A DNA stretch of 64,000 nt from CAVREM01 sp963728825 (GCA_963728825.1 CAVSLA010000006.1:124001-188000); one strand, 5' to 3'. Counted from the stretch's first letter, positions 42,539 to 51,738 are shown. Translations and numbers: made by a program. Notes: generated by a model from the letters alone, not told the origin.

Positions 42539-43171
42539 ATGGAAGACATAAAGATGATGGAAGACACACCCCACGACGTCTCACGACGCAACTTCATCAA
42601 GGGTGTGATCGCGGCGGGGGCCGCGGTCTCGTCGGCCGCGTATGTGTTCCGGGGCAGTCCACTGCTCGGACAGCAGACGTCGGCGCCGGGGGCGGTGGAG
42701 CGGCTGCTGACGCTGACGGTGAACGGGCAGGAGCGGCGCGTCGACGTGATGAAGCAGGAAACGTTGGCGATGACGCTGCGCTACAAGCTGGGGCTGACGG
42801 GCACCAAGCTGGGGTGCGACCGCGCGGAGTGCGGGGCGTGCACGGTGCTGGTGGACGACATCCCGCGGTATTCGTGCTCGACGCTGACGCACTCGGTGCG
42901 GGGCAAGCGGATTACGACGATTGAAGGGCTGGCGGCGGCCGACGGGACGCTGCATCCGGTGCAGCAGGGCGTGATCGCGGAACAGGGGTTCCAGTGCGCG
43001 TTCTGCATGCCGGGGTTCGTGATGGCGACGGTGGGGTATCTGAAGATGAATCCGAACCCGACGCGGCCGCAGCTGGCGCACGGGATTTCGGGCAACCTGT
43101 GCCGGTGCCAGGACTACGACAAGATTCTCACGGCGATGATGCACGGCGCCGAGTTGATGCGGAGGGCCTGA
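42539..43171 (+). CDS. Tat-exported [2Fe-2S] subunit of a molybdenum hydroxylase (PaoA/CoxS-like)
   Basis: 210 residues. A twin-arginine signal (SRRNFIKGVIAAGAAVSSA) sends the subunit, and probably the whole complex, to the periplasm. Two [2Fe-2S] domains follow: plant-type CDRAECGACTVL...YSCSTL, and the helical CAFCMPGF...CRCQDY. This is the electron-transfer subunit of the xanthine oxidase family. E. coli PaoA also has a Tat signal. ATG 42539 is preceded by AGGTGA seven bases upstream; an earlier ATG at 42512 is poorly placed. Confidence 0.9.
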   Translation: MEDIKMMEDTPHDVSRRNFIKGVIAAGAAVSSAAYVFRGSPLLGQQTSAPGAVERLLTLTVNGQERRVDVMKQETLAMTLRYKLGLTGTKLGCDRAECGACTVLVDDIPRYSCSTLTHSVRGKRITTIEGLAAADGTLHPVQQGVIAEQGFQCAFCMPGFVMATVGYLKMNPNPTRPQLAHGISGNLCRCQDYDKILTAMMHGAELMRRA

Positions 43172-43175
43172 AGAA

Positions 43176-46067
43176 ATGCCAACTAAACTCGTTGGACAGA
43201 ATTTCACGACGCAAGACCTCGAAGCGAAGGTCACCGGCAGAGCCAAGTACTCGGAAGACCATCGCGCCGAAGGGATGCTGTTCGCGAAGCTCCTGCTGAG
43301 CCCGATGCCGCACGCGCGCGTGGTCAGCATCGACACCAGCGCGGCGCTGGCGATGCCGGGCGTCAAAGCGATTCTCACGGCCGACGAACTGCCTGGCTCG
43401 CAAGCCGGCCAGACGTTGGGCGAGGGCGTTGTCTCGACGGTCCAGGGCGAGCGTCCGCTGACGATGGAGCCCGTGTACGAGGGCGAACCGATCCTCGCAG
43501 TCGCCGCCGTCGACGAATACACGGCCGCCGAGGCTGTGGAAGCGATTCAGATCGAATTCGAGCCGCTGCCGTTCGTGGTCGATCCGCTCGTCAGTCTACG
43601 ACCCGGCAGCCCGAACGCCAGACTGCAGGGCAACACGTGGCGTCCGCCGACGCCGCAGGCGCCGGGTGGCGCTCGCGGTGGTGCGCCTGCGCAGGCCGCT
43701 GCCGGCGCGGCCGGAGCCGCAGCTCCTGCCGCCGGACAGCCTCCCGCGGCAGGTGCGGCGGCACCTCCCGCACAGGGCGCACGCGGCGCCGAGGGTGGCG
43801 CAGCGCCAGCACGCGGCGGAGAGGGACGTCAGGGAGCCGCTGCCGAAGCGGGTGGCGGCGGGCGCGGTCGCGGCGAAGGTCAAGCCGCGGCGGGTGGCGA
43901 AGGTGGCGGTCGCGGGCGCGGTGAGCGCGGCGCCGCTGCCGGCGGTGGTGCGGCGGCCGGTGCCGCGGCAGGCGCGCAAGCGCAGGCCGGTGAAGGGGCC
44001 CGTGGGCGCGGCGAAGGACGCGGCGCCGAGGGTCGGGGCGCAGAAGGTCGTGGCGCCGAAGGCGGCCGCGGCGGTCGTGGCGGCCCTGGTGGCGGCGGCG
44101 GCGGTCCGCAGGTGGCCGAGCTGAAATGGACGCAGGAAGTGTTCGACGCGGCCGAAGACGGTCAACTGCCGCTCGGCGAGCACACCGGCGAGTTCGTCTA
44201 CGGCGATCTCGACGCGGCCATGAAGCAGGCGGATCTCGTGCTCGACGAGACCTTCAACGGTTCGTCCACGGGACATCAGCCGCTCGAGTCGCGCACGGCG
44301 ATGGCGTATTGGCAGAACAACAAGCTCTACATGCACGCTGGCACGCAGAGCACGGTGCAGACCGTCAGCTCGATTGCGACCGGCGCCGGCATCAAGCCGG
44401 AGGACGTGGTGCTCATCAGCGAGTACACCGGCGGCGGCTTCGGCAGCAAGATTCCGGGCGCGATCTTCTACGCGATTCCGGCGCTGCTCTCGAAGAAGGC
44501 CAACGCACCAGTGATGATGCGCATCAGCCGCGAGGAAGAGCACTACATCGGTCGTGCGCGCCCGGGCCTGCTGTCGCGCGTCAAGGTCGGGTTCCGCAAG
44601 GACGGAAAGATCCTCGCCATCGACGGTTACGCGATCGCCGAGAACGGTCCGTACAACCAGCAGGGCGATGCCGGCTCGGCGGGTCAGACAATCTCGCTCT
44701 GCTATCAGCCTGACGCGATGCGGTGGCGCACCATCAGCGTGCTCACCAACACCCCGCCGAAGGTTTCGCAGCGCGCGCCCGGCGGAGCGCAGGGCAACGG
44801 GCTGATGGAGCCGGTCATCACGAAGGCTGCCAACAAGCTGGGCCTCGATCAGGTCGAGATTCGCCGGATCAATGCGCCGGAAGGCCGGGCGCCATTCGGA
44901 CCCCCGGGAGGCAACGGTCAGCGCAACCGCGTGACGGACTCTCACGTCAAGGAGGCGCTGGTCAAAGGCGCCGAGCTGTTCAACTGGACGGAGAAGAAGG
45001 CGCGCAGCGGCCGCCGCGTCGGCACGAAGGTGCGCGGGTCGGGCGTGGCGATCAGTTCGTACACGGCCGGATCGATCGGCTTTGACGGCTTGATCGTGAT
45101 CCGCCCCGACGGCAAGATCCAGATCCAGTCGGGCATCGGCAACCTCGGCACGCACTCGGTGATCGATGTCCACCGCGTGGTCGCCGAAGTGCTCGATACG
45201 CCGTGGGAGCAGTGCGAGGTCGTCTGGGGCGACACCGCCAAACATCTGCCCTGGTCGTGCATTTCGGCAGGTAGCCAGACGGCACATGCGATGACGCGCG
45301 CGGCGCACGCGGTCGGCACCGCAGCGAAGGCGCGATTGCAGGAGATCGCCGCGAAGACCTACGGCGGCAATCCGGCGAGCTATCCAGTTGCGAATGGACG
45401 CGTCGGCCGCATGACGTTCGCAGAGGCCGGCAAGAAAGCCATCGAGCTGGGTGGGATTTACGACGGCCACGAGGTTGCGGAAGGCAACAACATCAACGCC
45501 TTCACGCGCCGATCCGTCACCGGCCTTGCCGGACAGGGCCTCGTCGTCGCCGCCCGCGACAACTACCCGCGCAACGGCGCGAGCCAGTCGTTCGTGGCCG
45601 GCTTCGCCGAAGTCGAAGTCGACGTCGAAACCGGGGCGTTCAGCATCCTCGAGTTTGCGGCGATTGCGGATTGCGGCACCGTGCTCAACCCGAGGAGCCT
45701 CCAGGGTCAGACCTTTGGCGGCTTGATGCTCGGCATCGGTCACGCGATCGGTCAGAAGTGGGTCTACGACCAGCACTACGGTGTGCCGCTCGCCAAGCGC
45801 TTCTACCACAACAAACCGCCGACCATTCTCGATGCGCCGCTGACCTACAAGTTCGCGGCCATGGACATCGCCGATCCGGAGACGCCGGTCGGTGCGCGCG
45901 GCATCGGTGAGCCGCCGGTCGGTGCGGGGATGGGCGCCATCCTCAACGCGATCGCCGCGGCGGTTGGTGACGAGGTGTTCCGGCGCGCGCCGGTCAACGC
46001 CGACATGATTCTGACGTCGCTCGAAAACGGGCAGCGGACAATCGAAGGTCTGACTGCGCACATCTAG
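43176..46067 (+). CDS. Molybdenum cofactor-binding catalytic subunit with Gly/Ala/Arg-rich insertion (PaoC/CoxL-like)
   Basis: 963 residues. The N-terminal xanthine oxidase a/b-hammerhead domain (LEAKVTGRAKYSEDHRAEGM) and the Moco-binding domain (GGGFGSKIPG, the catalytic region GARGIGEPPVGAG with the general base Glu) are intact. Residues about 157-311 (DNA 43644-44108) are a low-complexity tract of Gly, Ala, Arg, Pro and Gln with GRGEGRGAEGRG-type repeats. Normal members have only a short loop here. The subunit has no signal of its own, so it should be exported with the Tat-bearing partner 4 bp upstream. Substrate (aldehyde, purine or N-heterocycle) cannot be inferred. Confidence 0.88.
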   Translation: MPTKLVGQNFTTQDLEAKVTGRAKYSEDHRAEGMLFAKLLLSPMPHARVVSIDTSAALAMPGVKAILTADELPGSQAGQTLGEGVVSTVQGERPLTMEPVYEGEPILAVAAVDEYTAAEAVEAIQIEFEPLPFVVDPLVSLRPGSPNARLQGNTWRPPTPQAPGGARGGAPAQAAAGAAGAAAPAAGQPPAAGAAAPPAQGARGAEGGAAPARGGEGRQGAAAEAGGGGRGRGEGQAAAGGEGGGRGRGERGAAAGGGAAAGAAAGAQAQAGEGARGRGEGRGAEGRGAEGRGAEGGRGGRGGPGGGGGGPQVAELKWTQEVFDAAEDGQLPLGEHTGEFVYGDLDAAMKQADLVLDETFNGSSTGHQPLESRTAMAYWQNNKLYMHAGTQSTVQTVSSIATGAGIKPEDVVLISEYTGGGFGSKIPGAIFYAIPALLSKKANAPVMMRISREEEHYIGRARPGLLSRVKVGFRKDGKILAIDGYAIAENGPYNQQGDAGSAGQTISLCYQPDAMRWRTISVLTNTPPKVSQRAPGGAQGNGLMEPVITKAANKLGLDQVEIRRINAPEGRAPFGPPGGNGQRNRVTDSHVKEALVKGAELFNWTEKKARSGRRVGTKVRGSGVAISSYTAGSIGFDGLIVIRPDGKIQIQSGIGNLGTHSVIDVHRVVAEVLDTPWEQCEVVWGDTAKHLPWSCISAGSQTAHAMTRAAHAVGTAAKARLQEIAAKTYGGNPASYPVANGRVGRMTFAEAGKKAIELGGIYDGHEVAEGNNINAFTRRSVTGLAGQGLVVAARDNYPRNGASQSFVAGFAEVEVDVETGAFSILEFAAIADCGTVLNPRSLQGQTFGGLMLGIGHAIGQKWVYDQHYGVPLAKRFYHNKPPTILDAPLTYKFAAMDIADPETPVGARGIGEPPVGAGMGAILNAIAAAVGDEVFRRAPVNADMILTSLENGQRTIEGLTAHI

Positions 46068-46079
46068 GCTAAGGGCTTC

Positions 46080-46180
46080 AGCGCCTGCGGCCATGCCGAG
46101 CCGAGGAACCATTACTTATCCGAGGCGAGGCATCATCGTAAGAACGCGGCGGGGGTGGGGCCCCGCCGCCAGTGAAAAAA
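46080..46180. repeat. Duplicated 101-bp leader element, copy A
   Basis: Nearly identical (94 of 101 positions) to copy B at 47258-47358. It ends with a GC hairpin (GCGGCGGGG at 46146-46154 and CCCCGCCGC at 46161-46169) and a run of A bases 12 bp before the FAD-subunit start. Confidence 0.85.
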
Positions 46181-46192
46181 AGTGAGGCGGTA

Positions 46193-47204
46193 ATGGCAGT
46201 CATTCGCGACGTGATGCCGGTGTTCGAGCTGTTCCAGCCGGCCAATGTGGCTGACGCGCTGGCGTTGTTGGATCGGCACGGCTCGGACGCGTGGATTCTG
46301 GCGGGCGGGTTGGACACGTTCGACTGGTTGAAGGACCGGTCGAAGCGGACCAACGTGGTGATCGACCTGAGCCAGGTCGACGAGCTGCGCGGGATCAAAG
46401 AGCTGAATGGCGGGGTGGAGATCGGGGCGCTGACCACGCTGACCGAGGTGGTGCGGCACGCGGTGGTGCGGGAGAAGTTCGGGCTGCTGATGGAAGCGGC
46501 CGAACTGGTGGCGTCGCCGCAGATCCGGAACCAGGGGACGCTGGGCGGGAACGTGTCGCAGGACACGCGGTGCTGGTATTACCGGAGCGGGTGGACGTGC
46601 TACCGGGCGGGCGGGAACATCTGCTACGCGGACACGCCGACGGCGATCAACCGGGAGCACGCGATTCTGCAGGCGGACCGCTGCGTGGCGGTGAGCCCGT
46701 CGGACACGGCGCCGGCGCTGATCGCGCTCGAGGCGGAGATGGTGATCCGCAGCGTCGGCGGGGAGCGGGTGGTGGCGGCCGAGGACTACTTCGTGGGGCC
46801 GGGGGTGGACATCCTGCGGATGACGGTGCTGCGGCCGGGAGAACTGCTGACGGCGATCCGGATTCCGGGGACGTGGGCGGGGGCGCAGTTCTACTTCGAG
46901 AAGGTGCGGGACCGGCAGGTGTGGGACTTCCCGCTGGTGAACGTGGCGTCGGCGCTGAAGGCGTCCGGGCGGGACGATTCAGGCGGCGCGGATCGCGGTC
47001 GGGGCGGTGGCGGCGCGGCCGCTGCGGCTGACGGCGGTGGAGCAGGCGGTGGCGGGCCAGCCGCGCAACGAAGAGACGGCGACGCGGGCCGGCGAGCTGG
47101 CGATTCAGGGCGCGCAGCCGCTGCGCTACAACGGCTACAAGATTCCGTTGATGCGCAACCTGGTCAGGCGCGCGATCCGCGGCCAAAGCGCCGCCACGAC
47201 CTAG
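46193..47204 (+). CDS. FAD and [4Fe-4S]-binding subunit of the molybdenum hydroxylase (PaoB/CoxM-like), one +1 frameshift
   Basis: 336 residues after removal of one extra G near 46965. The FAD-binding PCMH fold has ILAGGLDTFDWLK and SPQIRNQGTLGGNVSQ. Four cysteines (about 127, 136, 144 and 164, in RCWYYRSGWTC, GGNICYAD and ADRCVAVSPSD) match the [4Fe-4S] loop of PaoB and 4-hydroxybenzoyl-CoA reductase beta subunits, which ordinary CoxM proteins lack. ATG 46193 has GAGG six bases upstream; a GTG at 46172 lies in the leader repeat. Confidence 0.85.
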
Positions 47205-47257
47205 AGGCGGCGTCCCCGAGGACGCAGAGGAAACAGAGGACGCAGAGCCCAACCAGC

Positions 47258-47358
47258 AGCGCCTGCGGCCATGTCGAGCCGAGGAACCGGTTCTTATCCG
47301 AGGCGAGGCATCAGCGTAAGGACGCGGCGGGGGTGGGGCCCCGCCGCCACTGAAAAAA
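47258..47358. repeat. Duplicated 101-bp leader element, copy B
   Basis: Second copy of the 101-bp element (7 differences from copy A), including the same GC hairpin and A-run, ending 17 bp before the cytochrome b start. Just before it, at 47206-47250, there are GAGGACGCAGAGGAAACAGAG units of a CGCAGAGG-type repeat. Confidence 0.85.
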
Positions 47359-47375
47359 GGTCAATAGGGGGGAAC

Positions 47376-48222
47376 ATGGATTTCCTGACATGGGGACGCA
47401 ATCCCTGGGGACAACAGGTCCTCACGCACATCTCGTGGGACCTGCTGTGGGCGTCCCTCCTCGCGGGCATTATGTTCCTCGTCGCGCACGCCAGCTACAT
47501 GGTGCTGTCGGCGCACCGGAAACGCAGCGCGGCTGAAACCGCCGCGCTCGAAGCGGCGCACAAGAACCTTCCCGATCAGATCGAGCGCCACACGTTCATG
47601 GCGCGCATGTTCCACTGGGTGATGGCCGCGTCGATGTTCGTGCTGCTGTTCACGGCGTTCCTGCCGATCGCCGGCTTCAGGTTCCCGTGGGTCACGTGGC
47701 ACTGGGTGGCGGGGCTGGTGCTGACCGCCTCGATCATCTACCACATCGTGCATGCGACCTTCTGGCTGGACTTCTGGTCGATCTGGGTGGGCCCGAAAGA
47801 CATCCCCGAGTTCAAATCGGAAATCATGCTCGAGCTCGGTCGCGAAGTCCCAGGCTATCGGCCCGGCAAGTACCCGCTGGGCAACAAGCTCTATCACCTG
47901 GCCATCGTCGTGGTCGGCTTCGCCGCGGTGATCACCGGCCTGCTGATGATGCCGCGCATCCGGACGCCGTTCTTCACGCGCGACCCGTACTGACATGGCC
48001 GACGCGACGTGGGGCTTTACCTACGTGCTGCACGGCCTGGCCGGAGTCGGCCTGGTCGGTCTCGTGATCGCGCACGTCTACTTCGCGGTGCGGCCGGACA
48101 AGTGGTGGATCACCAAGGGCATGATCTTCGGCTTCATTCCGCGGCGGCTGTATCTCGAGCACCACGATCCGCAGCGCTGGAAAGTGGACGCTGACAAGGC
48201 GCACCCCGCGAGCCGGGCGTGA
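47376..48222 (+). CDS. Cytochrome b membrane subunit, split by a +1 base
   Basis: Five hydrophobic helices in two consecutive frames: 47376-47993 (205 residues, with conserved His in RHTFMARMFHWVMAASMF and HWVAGLVLTASIIYHIVHA) and 47995-48222 (75 residues, with LHGLAGVGLVGLVIAHVYF). The two halves are separated by TGA-C-ATG; removing one base joins them into 281 residues, like formate dehydrogenase gamma and other cytochrome b subunits. The joined reading runs on through a DPY-x-ADATWGFTY stretch that is typical there. The alternative is two coupled short proteins. It probably transfers electrons from the hydroxylase to quinone. Confidence 0.75.
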
Positions 48223-48647
48223 GCCCTTCGACCGACGCCGCTTCTCTCGAAGCAGCGCGCTCCGAGCTGAAGGGCCGCTGCGACGCAATCGAGTCGGCCT
48301 ACGAGTTCCTGCTGGCTTACGCCGCGCAGGGCCTCACGAGCGATCAGGGCAACAGCCAGGTCCGCGAGTTCCTGCGCAAGTGCGATCAGGGGCTTGCGGA
48401 TCTGGGTGGCTTCCTCAATCGCTTCGTCGCGCAGCTGAACGTCGACGTCGCTCCCTACGCCGCGTTCATGGCGGTTCTGGATCGCGATGCCCGCGACGCC
48501 CAGGCCGCCGTCCAGCTCGTGCTCGCGCAGCCAGCCATCAGCTCACAGCTGGTCGACAATCTCAACGCCTCGATTCACCTGCGGGCCCTGCTCACCGACC
48601 TGTTCCTCATCGACGAAGTGCTCAAAACTCATCGCCGCTCCGCGTGA
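48219..48647 (+). CDS. Small helical protein coupled to the cytochrome b gene
   Basis: 142 residues, GTG start overlapping the cytochrome b stop by GTGA, so translation is coupled. Wholly helical with a conserved-looking SAYEFLLAYAAQGLTSDQG and an acidic middle; no cofactor motif. I do not recognise a family. Its position suggests an accessory or assembly factor for the hydroxylase-cytochrome unit. Confidence 0.65.
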   Translation: MSPSTDAASLEAARSELKGRCDAIESAYEFLLAYAAQGLTSDQGNSQVREFLRKCDQGLADLGGFLNRFVAQLNVDVAPYAAFMAVLDRDARDAQAAVQLVLAQPAISSQLVDNLNASIHLRALLTDLFLIDEVLKTHRRSA

Positions 48648-48667
48648 CGTCTGCCTCGCGGCGATTC

Positions 48668-48761
48668 GGCAATTTACAATTTACAATTGGCAATGAGGAA
48701 TGTCGGAGAGACAGGGCGTCACTCCGTCATTGTAAATTCCCAATTGTAAATTCCTAATTGC
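48668..48761. repeat. CAATTTACAATTG-type inverted repeat region
   Basis: The left side CAATTTACAATTTACAATTGG (48670-48690) and the right side TCATTGTAAATTC plus CCAATTGTAAATTCC (48727-48753) are inverse-related and flank a GC-rich middle. The MTHFR-like gene begins (GTG 48762) immediately after it. Confidence 0.7.
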
Positions 48762-49647
48762 GTGACTGTCCCCGATCTCCTGACCGCTCTTCGCGCTGAC
48801 GTCCCGGTCTTTGCGGCGGAGCTGCGGCCGCCACGCGCGGAGCTGGCGGCGAGCGAGGGGATGGACGCCTGGATCGACACCTATCACGCCGTGCGTCGTC
48901 TCACCCGGCAGGGAACCTTCGTCTTCCTGACCGACAGCGCGGTCGGAGCGCAGGAAGAGGACAACCTCCGGCACCTCGTGATCAATCTGGGGCGTGACGT
49001 GCCGCGCGAGCGGATCGTTCCGTTCATGACCGCGAAGCACTCGCTCGAGTACTGCCTTTCCTACGCCGAGCGGGCGCGCCAGAGCGGGTTTCCGGCGCTG
49101 GTCGTCCTGGGCGGCGACAAGATCCTCGGGACGCCGCGCTGCGTCGATCATGCGTGGCAGCTGCGGCAGATGCTCCGGCAGCGCGATCAGGCCCTGACGC
49201 TGGGCGGCTGGGCGAATCCTCATGGCGACCCGGAGCGTCAGGCCGACTACCTCATCGCCGGCAATTTTTCGCGCGGAGTTCTATCTGACGCAGGTGGTGA
49301 GCCACCACGATGGCGCCAAGGTGGAGCGATTTGTCGAGGTGGCGCACCGCCGCGGCGTGCCGATTCCGGGCGTGTTCGGCGTGTTCTACTACCGCAGCGC
49401 CAACCCGCGAACGCTCGCGGCCCTGAAGGACTTTCTGCCGGTGCCCGCGGAGGGGCTGACCCGCGAGTTCGGTGCCGGTCAGACCGCCGAGGATATCTGC
49501 GCCCGGACGATACGGACGCTGGTCGACGCCGGGGCACGGCATTTCTACATCAGTAATCTGCCGATCGGCCGGGCGCCGTCGGTCCTGAGCGCAATTCTGG
49601 ACAAGGCCGGCGTGGCAGAACCGAAAACTCAGAAGCTGACCTCCTGA
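48762..49647 (+). CDS. Methylenetetrahydrofolate reductase-like protein, one +1 frameshift
   Basis: 294 residues after removing one T from the TTTTT run near 49267. A TIM barrel with MTHFR-like features: VFAAELRPPRAE at the start, FVFLTDSAVGAQEEDN, FPALVVLGGDKILGTPR, and after the frameshift AEFYLTQVVSHHDGAKVERF and GVPIPGVFGVFYYRS. It should bind FAD and reduce 5,10-methylene-THF or a related folate, but the substrate is inferred from fold only. GTG start; the upstream sequence is repeat DNA with no clear Shine-Dalgarno. Confidence 0.7.
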
Positions 49648-49694
49648 GGGTCAGCGGCGACGGCCGCCACTCAGCTGAGCTTGATGCGGCTGAA

Positions 49695-50435
49695 CTACCT
49701 CAGATGGCGGCCGCCGTCGACGCGGATCGTCTCGCCGGTGACGAAATCACTTTCGATGAAGGCGAGGACCGTCTTCGCGATTTCGAGCTCGCCACCCCAT
49801 CGACCCAAGGGTGTCGCATCCTCGACGGCCTTGAACTCCGCGTCCGTCGTGTCCGGCGGCGCCAGGATCGGTCCGGGTGCGACGGCGTTGACCAGAATGT
49901 GATCAGCCGCCAGTTCCAGGGCCAGTGCTTCGGTGAGGGCGATCACGCCGGCTTTCGCGACGTAGTAGGGCACGAATCCCAGATAGCGCGGCCGGCCGCT
50001 GCGCGCGATCCAGTCCGCGAAATTGATGATCCGGCCGCCACCCTGCGCGCGCATGAACGGCACCGCCGCCTGGGCGCAGAGAAAAGACGCACGCAGATCG
50101 ATCTCCAGAGGCCCGTTCCAATCGGCGACCTGCAGTTCCTGCAGCGGCTTTCGAATGTAGACCGACGCCATGTTGATGAGGATGTCGAGTCGCCCGAGTG
50201 CTTCGGCGGCGTCCGCGACGGCGCGGCGGCACGCGTCCGGCGACGACAGATCGGCCTGCAGCGTCGCGGCCTTCTGCCCGGCGGAACGCACACGCTCCGC
50301 GGCGTCCTCGGCTTCCGCGCGCGATCGCGCGTAAGCAAGCGCGACGTCGGCGCCGCGGCGCGCCAGTTCCTCGGCAATCACGAGGCCGATTCGCTTGCCG
50401 CCGGTGATCAGGGCCGCCTTGCCGCGCGCGTCCAT
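49695..50435 (-). CDS. Short-chain dehydrogenase/reductase (pteridine reductase-like)
   Basis: 246 residues. The nucleotide motif is TGGKRIGLVIAEELARRGAD with the Arg of FolM/PTR1-type enzymes, and the catalytic residues are in YYVAKAG. It ends with the typical DGGRHL. The TGGKRIG and NMASVYIRKPL patterns resemble pteridine reductases, which would fit the folate-related gene next to it, but this is inference. It lies 1 bp downstream of pcnB. Confidence 0.8.
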   Translation of the reverse strand: MDARGKAALITGGKRIGLVIAEELARRGADVALAYARSRAEAEDAAERVRSAGQKAATLQADLSSPDACRRAVADAAEALGRLDILINMASVYIRKPLQELQVADWNGPLEIDLRASFLCAQAAVPFMRAQGGGRIINFADWIARSGRPRYLGFVPYYVAKAGVIALTEALALELAADHILVNAVAPGPILAPPDTTDAEFKAVEDATPLGRWGGELEIAKTVLAFIESDFVTGETIRVDGGRHLR

Positions 50436-50436
50436 A

Positions 50437-51738
50437 TCAGCTCGGCGTCGGACGAAATCGCCGGCGTCGTCGGCGCCGCCGCCGTCTGACGGGACGCTCC
50501 GCCTGCTCCTCGATATCGGCCGCCGCCGGAGTTCGCTGGCCGACGATGGTATTCCAGTGGTCGACCAGGGCAGCGTCCGCGCCGTGGACGTCGAGCCAGG
50601 TGAGCGCCTCGCGAAAGACGCTGCGGTGGGTCAACGCGTTCTGCGCGCGAGGATTGGCATTGGCATCGCGCAGCCGCCGCTGCAGCTGCAGAATCTGGCC
50701 GAGTCGTTCGACATCGCGCCGCGCGAGCGGAAGATCGCCAAGCCGGGGTCCGGGAACGCGCGCCGCCCGCATGCCGTCGGGCCGGCTGTCCGTTGCCGTC
50801 TCCCTGCTGTGTGCACGGGGCGTGAAGCCGAGCGGCACGAGCATGCTGCCGAGGAGCACAGGATTGGAGAGCGTGTCCGGCGCGGTGTCGAAGCGCGCCC
50901 GATAGGCGTCCAGGGCCGCCAGCGAGCTCCAGAGCGGCTCGTCTGCTGCGCGATGGAGCTCCACTGAGATGGGCTCGAGCAAGCCTGTCGCGGAAAGCCC
51001 GCGAAAGATTCTCTCCGCGCATCCGCTTCGCAGGATCTTGTAGTACTCATCGAGCAGTCGCGCGGGCGAGCTGCGTGCGATCTCGTGCCGGAGGACGCGA
51101 ATCGCGTCGATGATCGGCGGATCGATCGCGAAGTTGAGCCGCGCCGCCAGCGCGACGGCGCGCAGCATCCGGACCGGGTCCTCGCGAAACCGGACTTCGG
51201 GGTCACCGATCGAACGCACCAGGCCGGCGCGCAGGTCGTCCATGCCCTTGACGTAGTCGATGACGGAGAACGTGGCGATGTCGTAGAAGAGCGCGTTGAT
51301 CGTGAAGTCGCGCCGGAAGGCGTCCTCCTCCGGCGTACCGAATGTGTTGTCGTGGTGGACGGTGCCGTTGCCGTCTTGATTCGGGGCCGGCACCCCTTCC
51401 TGAACAATTTCCTCGCCGGGCTGAACCTGACGACGGAACGTGGCGACCTCGATCACTTTCGGACCGAACTTCACATGCGCCAGCCGGAAGCGACGTCCGA
51501 TGATCCAGCAGTTACGGAAAAGCTTCTTGACCTGATACGGATGTGCCGATGTGCCGATGTCGAAGTCCTTGGGACGGCGGCCCAGGAGGAGATCGCGCAC
51601 GCTGCCGCCGACCAGGTACGCGATGTGGTCGAACTGGCGAAGACGATAGAGAACTTTGAGCGCGTCGGGGTCGATATCGCGCCGCGAGATCACATGCTCG
51701 GCGCGGGGGATGACCCTCGGTTCCAGCATCGCGGCCAT
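50437..51738 (-). CDS. pcnB: Class II poly(A) polymerase / tRNA nucleotidyltransferase (PcnB family)
   Basis: 433 residues. LVGGSVRDLLLGRRPKDFDIGTSAHPYQVKKLF is the class II nucleotidyltransferase signature with the catalytic DxD, followed by DFTINALFYDIATFSVIDYVKGMDDL and RFREDPVRMLRAVALAARLNF. The C-terminus is basic, ending in a run of arginines (RRRRRRRRRFR), as in PcnB-type poly(A) polymerases. It adds poly(A) tails to RNA or repairs CCA ends. Confidence 0.85.
   Translation of the reverse strand: MAAMLEPRVIPRAEHVISRRDIDPDALKVLYRLRQFDHIAYLVGGSVRDLLLGRRPKDFDIGTSAHPYQVKKLFRNCWIIGRRFRLAHVKFGPKVIEVATFRRQVQPGEEIVQEGVPAPNQDGNGTVHHDNTFGTPEEDAFRRDFTINALFYDIATFSVIDYVKGMDDLRAGLVRSIGDPEVRFREDPVRMLRAVALAARLNFAIDPPIIDAIRVLRHEIARSSPARLLDEYYKILRSGCAERIFRGLSATGLLEPISVELHRAADEPLWSSLAALDAYRARFDTAPDTLSNPVLLGSMLVPLGFTPRAHSRETATDSRPDGMRAARVPGPRLGDLPLARRDVERLGQILQLQRRLRDANANPRAQNALTHRSVFREALTWLDVHGADAALVDHWNTIVGQRTPAAADIEEQAERPVRRRRRRRRRRFRPTPS

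Noticed and set aside
43596..46112. Long open frame on the minus strand antisense to the Moco subunit
   Set aside because: High GC makes long antisense open frames common; the product has no recognisable domain and the plus-strand protein is a complete, motif-bearing enzyme.
46172..46192. GTG start of the FAD subunit within the leader repeat
   Set aside because: No Shine-Dalgarno in front of it, and it lies in the repeated leader element; ATG 46193 has GAGG upstream.
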